Assembly: GCF_036499745.1 (NCBI RefSeq)
Contig: NZ_DASYDG010000010.1
Span: forward strand, 1-64,000
Direction: 5' to 3'
Length of the DNA: 64,000 bases
From: Pinirhizobacter sp036499745
GTDB taxonomy: Bacteria; Pseudomonadota; Gammaproteobacteria; Xanthomonadales; Rhodanobacteraceae
Positions 59,164 to 64,000 of the stretch are shown in pieces. The first letter of the stretch is position 1. Every line of letters starts with the position of its first letter. The translations under genes and the position numbers were made by a program. Under the pieces are notes generated by a model. That model was not told the DNA's origin, did no database searches, and saw nothing but the letters and a program-made list of their open reading frames with translations.

Positions 59164-60570
59164 TCAAGCGGTGATCTGCACGGCGTCGTTCAGGCCGTAC
59201 TTCCGCAACTTCTCCACAAGCGTAGTGCGCTGCACGCGCAGCAGCTTGGCCGCATGTGCCACCACACCATTGGCCGAATCCAGTGCCTGGCGGATCAGGC
59301 CGATCTCGATGCCAGCCAGGTGGTCTTTCAGATCCAGGCCGCCGGCCGGCAAAGTGGCTGCATCGTTGCCGCTGGCATAGGTGTCGGCAATCACCGGCTG
59401 CTCTTCCATATAGGCCAGCAGCGCCGCGCCGCAGATGTCTTCCACCACCGATGCACCGCGATATTTTTCCGGCAGGTCCGCTGCGCGGATCTCGCCGTGC
59501 GGCAGCAGGATGGCCATGCGCTCGACAAGGTTCGACAGCTCGCGAACGTTACCGGGCCAGGCATAACCGCGCAGTGCTGCCAGGGCCTGGCCTGAAAACC
59601 GGACATTACCCAGGCCACGCTGGGCAAGTCGGTGGTTGAATTCACCGATCAGCGAGGAAAGATCGTCCAGGCGCTCGCGCAGCGGCGGCATCTCCACCGG
59701 GAAGACATTCAGGCGATAGAAGAGGTCTTCGCGGAAGACACCGTCCTGGATCGATTGCTCAAGATTGCGGTGGGTGGCGGCAATGATGCGCACATCGCAG
59801 CGCTGGGGCTTGTTGCCACCGACACGCTCGAAGGTACGTTCCTGCAGCACACGAAGCAGCTTCACCTGCATCGGCAGGCTCATGTCGCCGATCTCGTCCA
59901 GGAACAGCGTGCCGCCTTCGGCCAGTTCAAAGCGGCCCTTGCGGGTGTTGATGGCGCCAGTGAAGGCCCCCTTCTCGTGGCCGAACAGTTCGCTTTCGAG
60001 CAGTTCGGCCGGAATGGCGCCGCAGTTGATGGCGATGAAAGGCTTGTCGGCGCGCGGCGAGCAATCGTGGATGGTGCGGGCCACCAGTTCCTTGCCCGTC
60101 CCGGACTCACCCAGCACCAGTACCGAGGAATCGAACGGGGCTACCTGGCGGATCAGGCTGTTGACGCGCTGCATCGGGGCAGACGCACCGACGAAACGGC
60201 GATTGGCGTTGGCTTCGTCGGCCAGCGCTTCGAACGTGCGAAGGGCGGCGGCAAGGCGGGCATAGCGCAACGGGAAGTCGACCAGTTCCGCGCCGCGATG
60301 TTCGTTGACGGCAACCAGTTCCGCGGCCATCGGGGCGTCGGCGGCTACCAGCAACGGCAGCTTCGATGCCTTGGCACCCAGCGGGCCCATGGCCACCGAC
60401 AGTGCATCGTTGCCGCCGATGGAGCCGACGAAGACGGCCATCGCGGCCACCCCCTCGACATCGTCGTGGCCGACACGGCGCGGCTCGTAACCCATGAAGG
60501 TAAGTGCGGCGGCCAGTGACTCGGCGCGGCTGTTGTCAGGCTCGACGACCAGAATGATGGAAGACTTCAC
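59164..60570 (-). CDS. fleQ: Sigma-54-dependent flagellar master regulator FleQ
   Basis: Enhancer-binding protein of 468 aa from a GTG at 60570, preceded by a GGGG-rich ribosome site. The N-terminal FleQ domain (about 1-118, SIILVVEPDNSRAESLAAAL) is a receiver-like fold. The AAA+ domain (about 140-370) has Walker A LGESGTGKELVA, the sigma-54-contacting GAFTGA in HEKGAFTGAINTRKG and GGTLFLDEIGDMSLPMQ. The C-terminal Fis-type HTH ends in AHAAKLLRVQRTTLVEKL. It should activate the fliE and fliL promoters with RpoN and may respond to cyclic-di-GMP. Confidence 0.94.
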   Translation of the reverse strand: MKSSIILVVEPDNSRAESLAAALTFMGYEPRRVGHDDVEGVAAMAVFVGSIGGNDALSVAMGPLGAKASKLPLLVAADAPMAAELVAVNEHRGAELVDFPLRYARLAAALRTFEALADEANANRRFVGASAPMQRVNSLIRQVAPFDSSVLVLGESGTGKELVARTIHDCSPRADKPFIAINCGAIPAELLESELFGHEKGAFTGAINTRKGRFELAEGGTLFLDEIGDMSLPMQVKLLRVLQERTFERVGGNKPQRCDVRIIAATHRNLEQSIQDGVFREDLFYRLNVFPVEMPPLRERLDDLSSLIGEFNHRLAQRGLGNVRFSGQALAALRGYAWPGNVRELSNLVERMAILLPHGEIRAADLPEKYRGASVVEDICGAALLAYMEEQPVIADTYASGNDAATLPAGGLDLKDHLAGIEIGLIRQALDSANGVVAHAAKLLRVQRTTLVEKLRKYGLNDAVQITA

Positions 60571-60933
60571 GACCCTACCCCTTGGTGCGAATGTGATGAC
60601 CCGTCGGCGGCGCCGGACGGGCTCTTGACCCTCTACATGGATGGATAGATCAAGAAGCGTGCCATCGCCGGAAATCCGTCGCACAACGTCGTGCTGGCGG
60701 CAGAAAAGCGCCACGAACCTCGTGGATTTCCGACGGCGTTGCCGGAACGGGGCAGCCACTTGCACGGCGTGGGTCAGAAAGTGACGCTACCGCCAGCAAT
60801 GACGACACGCGTCGCAAATGTGACGCAGTGTGTCCAAAGCACGTGAAAACGTTTGATGCAAGGCGGTTCAACGGCCCTCGATGGGGCCGGTTGACGCGGG
60901 CTCGGGACGGCTTGACAAGGCGCCGGACGGCGC
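60571..60933. other. Gene-free leader region upstream of fleQ
   Basis: A 363-bp region with no gene I can support. It contains a distant inverted repeat (GGAAATCC near 60669 and GGATTTCC near 60723), a sigma-54-like element with a poor -12 (60649-60664, minus strand) and a hairpin overlapping the stop of the PilZ-like gene (60918-60935). It probably holds the fleQ promoter and a long structured leader. Confidence 0.5.
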
Positions 60934-61488
60934 CTAGCGCACCATTTGCTTGGCTTCGGCCACCTGGCGGCGGTGCTGGCGGAACACCAGACGCTCCATG
61001 GCGTCGCGGACTCCTTCGGAGAGTCCCTGGAAAGCCACCAGGCCGACTTTGGCGCCCGGCGCATGGATCACCTGGCCGGGCAACTCCAACGGCAGGGCAC
61101 GGCAGGCATCGAAGTGGATGCGCAGCATCACCCGCTTGCCCGGATCGGGAAGGATCCTGCGCGGAAGTTCCGCCGCCCAGGCGTTGAAGCGCACGTCCAC
61201 CCGTGGTGGCAGGGCGGCCGACGGCAGGGCCAGGCGGTTGACCAGCTCGATCACCGCGTTGAGTTTGGCATCGATGCGGGAAAGTTCCTGCAGCACCGCG
61301 CCGTCGTCCTCGAGGGTGTCCGCACGGCGCTCGGTAAGGGAACCCACCGTGGTCAGCAGGCTGGCATTGCGCTCATTGAGCAAGGCAAGTTCACGGGCCT
61401 CGGGGGCCTCGGCCAGGGTGCAGGACGCATGCAGCAGGGCCTCGTAGGCCACGCGATCGCTGAACTCCCTAAAGATGTCCTGACTCAT
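60934..61488 (-). CDS. Atypical PilZ-like protein with N-terminal helical region
   Basis: Protein of 184 aa from the ATG at 61488. Residues about 15-95 are predicted helical with heptad-like spacing (RELALLNERNASLLTTVGSLTERRAD, broken by variation, and LSRIDAKLNAVIELVNRLAL). The C-terminal domain (about 100-175) has a PilZ-like beta pattern with VDVRFNAWAAELPRRI and PGAKVGLVAFQGLSE. The canonical RxxxR and (D/N)xSxxG cyclic-di-GMP motifs are not clear, so binding is uncertain. It lies between fleQ and the fliT-like genes, fitting a motility role. Confidence 0.7.
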   Translation of the reverse strand: MSQDIFREFSDRVAYEALLHASCTLAEAPEARELALLNERNASLLTTVGSLTERRADTLEDDGAVLQELSRIDAKLNAVIELVNRLALPSAALPPRVDVRFNAWAAELPRRILPDPGKRVMLRIHFDACRALPLELPGQVIHAPGAKVGLVAFQGLSEGVRDAMERLVFRQHRRQVAEAKQMVR

Positions 61489-61548
61489 ATGCTGCCCGCT
61501 CCCCATTTGTTGAGGTGACGATACCCGTTTTGTGACGTGGCGCACATA

Positions 61549-61773
61549 TTAGATGTTGTCGCGCGCTTCCCGCGCGCGGGTCTTTGTCATCGCATCGATG
61601 GCAAGCATGGCCTTGATGGACTTCAGCATACCCTCGTCGGCGGGCAGCGGGCCCTGCAGCAAGACGGCGCGCTCAGCCTCGAGGACGGCAACAGCCTGCC
61701 AGTCGTGACGCGTCGCCGCTTCATGCATGGCACCGGTGATGGCCAGGGCCCGCTGAACCACGTCAAGACTCAT
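61549..61773 (-). CDS. Short FliT-like protein, second copy
   Basis: Protein of 74 aa. Residues DWQAVAVLEAERAVLLQGPLPAD align by eye (with the cut at 20 residues in mind) with the FliT-like protein encoded just upstream, so the two are likely paralogues. It lacks the longer C-terminal helix of the first copy. The start at 61773 overlaps the stop of a 46-codon ORF as ATGA. A chaperone or regulator role is inference from family and place. Confidence 0.7.
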   Translation of the reverse strand: MSLDVVQRALAITGAMHEAATRHDWQAVAVLEAERAVLLQGPLPADEGMLKSIKAMLAIDAMTKTRAREARDNI

Positions 61774-61910
61774 GGCGTTGGTACCAGCAATTGCGAGCAG
61801 AGTTCGCCGAGCACGCGGTCGGCCCGGTCCAGCCGGACCAGGACCGCATCGATCAACTCCCGGGCATCGTCGACCGGTTCGGGCAAGGCTTGCGGCGCGG
61901 GGGCTTGCAT
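61770..61910 (-). CDS. 46-aa ORF between the fliT-like genes
   Basis: A small frame of 46 codons starting at the ATG at 61910, seven bases past the stop of the first fliT-like gene, and overlapping the next gene as ATGA. The peptide starts MQAPAPQALPEPVDDAREL and continues with an amphipathic helix (LIDAVLVRLDRADRVLGEL). The tight packing and coupled overlap argue that it is translated. I know no family for it. Confidence 0.55.
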   Translation of the reverse strand: MQAPAPQALPEPVDDARELIDAVLVRLDRADRVLGELCSQLLVPTP

Positions 61911-61916
61911 GGCACG

Positions 61917-62219
61917 TCAGCTTCGGGCGGCAGCCAGGTAGGCGCTGGCGCCACGATAGCCCTGCCCGCTCTGGCCGAGCTTGCGCGCCACCTCGGCCCG
62001 GGCCATGGCGGCGTGGCCTTCGATCGCACGGTTGCACTCGAGCATGCGGCGAAGCAGTTCCACGCTGGTGGCATCGGCCGGATGTCCCTGGGCCAAAGCC
62101 TCGGCGCGCACGGGTTCAAGCGTTGCCACGGCATCCCAGTCACCGGCCGAAGCCGCGGTGAGCATGCTTTCACTGGTGGTCACGGCCAGGCGCAGGGCAT
62201 CGTGGTGGGTGGCGCTCAT
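61917..62219 (-). CDS. fliT: Flagellar protein FliT-like
   Basis: Helical protein of 100 aa from the ATG at 62219, which overlaps the fliS stop by one base. It fits FliT by size, helical character and position after fliD-fliS. The motif GDWDAVATLEPVRAEALAQG is shared in form with the second copy downstream. FliT proteins act as export chaperones of FliD; here that is inferred from context. Confidence 0.75.
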   Translation of the reverse strand: MSATHHDALRLAVTTSESMLTAASAGDWDAVATLEPVRAEALAQGHPADATSVELLRRMLECNRAIEGHAAMARAEVARKLGQSGQGYRGASAYLAAARS

Positions 62220-62641
62220 CACGCGGCGCCCGACTTGAGTTCGGCCAGGTACTGGCTGCGGATCTCGCGCCAGCTGTCACGGATGGGACCGAGCAGGCGG
62301 GCCGATTCGGCCAGGGCGGCATCGTCGTTATGGGCCTGTGCCGCCAGCAGGCGACGGCCGATATATTCGTACAGCGCTTCCAGGCGGCCGCTAAGCTTGC
62401 CGCCCTTGGCGTGGTCCAGGCTTGAGCGCAGTTCCACCACGATCGCCATGGCCTTCGATACGCTGATCGCCTTGCCGCCCAGGTCGCCGCGGCCCAGGTG
62501 GTTGCGTGCCTGGTTGATGCGCTCGATGGCGGTGTCCAGCAGCAGCATGGTCAGCTGGTGCGGATCGGCATCTTCCACGCGCCCGTGTACCGCATTCTGC
62601 TGGTACATGGCGCTGGCGCTACGCGGGTAACCGTAGGACAT
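62219..62641 (-). CDS. fliS: Flagellin export chaperone FliS
   Basis: Flagellin chaperone of 140 aa, a four-helix bundle. The N-terminal SAMYQQNAVHGRVEDADPHQLTMLLLDTAIERI (broken by variation) and LSGRLEALYEYIGRRLLAA are family signatures. It binds flagellin C-termini in the cytosol before export. It lies 11 bases after fliD. Confidence 0.95.
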   Translation of the reverse strand: MSYGYPRSASAMYQQNAVHGRVEDADPHQLTMLLLDTAIERINQARNHLGRGDLGGKAISVSKAMAIVVELRSSLDHAKGGKLSGRLEALYEYIGRRLLAAQAHNDDAALAESARLLGPIRDSWREIRSQYLAELKSGAA

Positions 62642-62652
62642 GACCTTATTCC

Positions 62653-64000
62653 TTAGTTGTTCTTGGTGTACGTCGCTTCCAGCCCGGCCAGTGCCTTGGT
62701 CAGGTACGAGCTGGTGGTGTTCAACGTCGACATCAGGGTATCGAGCTGCGTGTACTGGGTACGGAGCATGGATTCATACGTGGACATGCGCGAGTCAAGC
62801 GCGGTCTGCTGCGTGTCCAGGCGGGTCAGGCTGGCCGTCAGCGCCGTGGCGCGGGTGGCGATGATGCCCGAGGGCGCGATCAGCGTATTGGTGACGTTGG
62901 CAAGCTTGGTGGCCAGGCCATTGGTGCCGGAGAAAAGATCACGTACCCCGGCAGGGTTGCTGGCCAGGGTGGCATTGAGCTTGGCGCTGTCGAAGCTCAT
63001 CTGCCCGGTGGAATCGCGCTTGATGCCCAGGTTCGCAAGCGTGCCGATGGAGTTACCCGGCACGGCGCCATTGATCAGGCTCGCCACCTGCCGCTTCACC
63101 GAATTGAGCATGCTGTCGCCCAGCAGCACGCCGGACGTCTTGCTATTGGGATCGTAGCTTTCCAGGGTATCGACGGTAGTCTGGTAGTCGTTGTAGGCGT
63201 CGACGAAATCCGATACGTCTTGCGCGACGCCACTGGTGTCCTGGGCCACGGTGAGCTGACTGGTACCGGTGGCGGTGAGGTTCAGCGTTACGCCGTCAAG
63301 CACGCCGCTTACATTGTTACTGGCGCTGGTGGCGGGAATGCCGTCCACCGTGAGCTTGGCATCCTGCGCGACACCCGTGCCGTCGGTAGCCGGCGTCGCC
63401 AGCTGGTTGGCGAAGGCGAGCAACCCATCGCTGCTGGTGGCGTTGGCACTCACCGTAAAGGCATTGGCCACGCCGGTCTTGGTGGAGCTCAGCAGCAGCT
63501 GCGAACCATTGGCGCCGTTCACCACCGTGGCCTGCACACCCGGGTTGCCGGTGGCGCCATTGATGGCGGCAGCGATGTCGGCCAGGCTTGCCGTCGCCGA
63601 CACCGCCACATTGATATTCTTGCCACCCACGCCGATGGTCAGCGTGCCCTCGCCTATTGCATCCTTGGCGCCGTAGGTATCGCTGGTGCGCTTCTGCGCG
63701 GTGGCCAGTTGCGACACCACCACGTTGTAGCTGCCCGGCTGGGCGGAGGTGAGCGTCGAGGTAGTGCCGATCGACGTATTCGACAACGTGGCCGCATACG
63801 TGCTGTAGGTGGTGGCCTGGGAAAGCTTGGTGATTGCGCCGTTGAGGTTTGACAGCGCCAGCTTCAGGGCATTGATGCCCACCAACTGGGCATTGGCCGT
63901 CGTTGTCTTGTTGTCGATCTGGTTCTGCTCGCCCGCCTTGCGGGCGTTGACCAGCGCGGTAACGATCGAATCCACATCCAGGCCCGAACCGATGCCGGCG
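62653..64000 (-). CDS. fliD: Flagellar filament cap protein FliD (5' end beyond the window)
   Basis: Capping protein at the filament tip, cut off by the window edge: 448 residues are visible and the N-terminus lies beyond 64000. The first visible codons read AGIGSGLDVDSIVTALVNA, the conserved beginning of FliD, so only a few codons are missing. A GTG within this motif could be mistaken for a start but is an internal valine. The C-terminal coiled coil (LTRLDTQQTALDSRMSTYESMLR, broken by variation, then LDTLMSTLNTTSSYL) ends the protein. Confidence 0.95.
   Translation of the reverse strand, partial: AGIGSGLDVDSIVTALVNARKAGEQNQIDNKTTTANAQLVGINALKLALSNLNGAITKLSQATTYSTYAATLSNTSIGTTSTLTSAQPGSYNVVVSQLATAQKRTSDTYGAKDAIGEGTLTIGVGGKNINVAVSATASLADIAAAINGATGNPGVQATVVNGANGSQLLLSSTKTGVANAFTVSANATSSDGLLAFANQLATPATDGTGVAQDAKLTVDGIPATSASNNVSGVLDGVTLNLTATGTSQLTVAQDTSGVAQDVSDFVDAYNDYQTTVDTLESYDPNSKTSGVLLGDSMLNSVKRQVASLINGAVPGNSIGTLANLGIKRDSTGQMSFDSAKLNATLASNPAGVRDLFSGTNGLATKLANVTNTLIAPSGIIATRATALTASLTRLDTQQTALDSRMSTYESMLRTQYTQLDTLMSTLNTTSSYLTKALAGLEATYTKNN

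Noticed and set aside
60649..60664. Sigma-54 promoter for fleQ (TGGCAC-N5-TTGAT)
   Set aside because: The -12 GC, the most conserved pair, is GA. I did not annotate it as a promoter and mention it only as part of the leader.
60571..60765. N-terminal extension of fleQ
   Set aside because: The extension is Arg/Val-rich and non-conserved; the GTG at 60570 leads straight into the FleQ domain with a ribosome site upstream.
63973..63975. GTG as the start of fliD
   Set aside because: The codons before it continue the conserved GIGSGLDVDSIV beginning of FliD, so the gene runs off the window edge.

Overview
The window is GC-rich, densely coding chromosomal DNA from a motile gammaproteobacterium. Polar-flagellum genes (fleQ, flhF, flhG), the run cheY-cheZ-cheA-motC-motD-parC-parP-cheW, a moaC-moaB fusion and a three-part pnt transhydrogenase together suggest the Xanthomonadales, probably Rhodanobacteraceae (Luteibacter/Dyella-like). 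The family assignment is inference from gene order and protein style; no rRNA or other marker gene is present.

Region 1 (1-6.2 kb) holds three exported proteases, an S8 subtilase and two tandem M4 thermolysin-type peptidases, followed by sufT. Region 2 (6.4-11.5 kb) holds the proton-translocating transhydrogenase. Its genes are split: pntAB-pntB lie apart from pntAA, and a plus-strand module (ECF sigma factor, DUF3619-like membrane protein, DUF3106-like repeat protein) sits between them. Region 3 (11.5-14.1 kb) is a plus-strand set of nitroreductase, 5'-3' exonuclease, Nudix hydrolase and a small secreted protein. Region 4 (14.1-17.9 kb) is a minus-strand molybdopterin cluster, moaA-moaD-moaE-moaCB-moeA.

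Region 5 (18.0-27.2 kb) is chemotaxis cluster 1, transcribed leftward: STAS, cheY, cheA, cheW, mcp, cheR, cheD, cheB, mcp, STAS. It begins at a near-perfect sigma-28 promoter. A second sigma-28 promoter a few bases away drives, in the opposite direction, a second FliK-like gene and a free-standing FlhB C-terminal-like gene (27.4-29.0 kb). Region 6 (29.1-34.0 kb) is accessory: two AraC-type regulators, an alpha/beta hydrolase, a JmjC/cupin-like oxygenase candidate, an exported protein and a VOC protein.

Region 7 (34.1-64 kb) is one long minus-strand flagellar and chemotaxis block. In transcription order it runs fliD (cut by the window edge), fliS, two fliT-like genes with a 46-codon ORF between them, a PilZ-like gene, fleQ, fliEFGHIJK, fliLMNOPQR, flhB, flhA, flhF, flhG, fliA, cheY, cheZ, cheA, motC, motD, parC, parP, cheW and a DUF2802 gene. 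Sigma-54-type promoters lie before fliE and fliL. This supports a FleQ/sigma-54 to FliA hierarchy in which FliA then switches on cluster 1 and the FliK2/FlhX pair.

The two chemotaxis clusters complement each other. Cluster 1 supplies receptors and adaptation enzymes (CheR, CheB, CheD). Cluster 2 supplies CheZ, stators and the polar-placement proteins. I saw no tRNA, rRNA, CRISPR array, insertion sequence or prophage.
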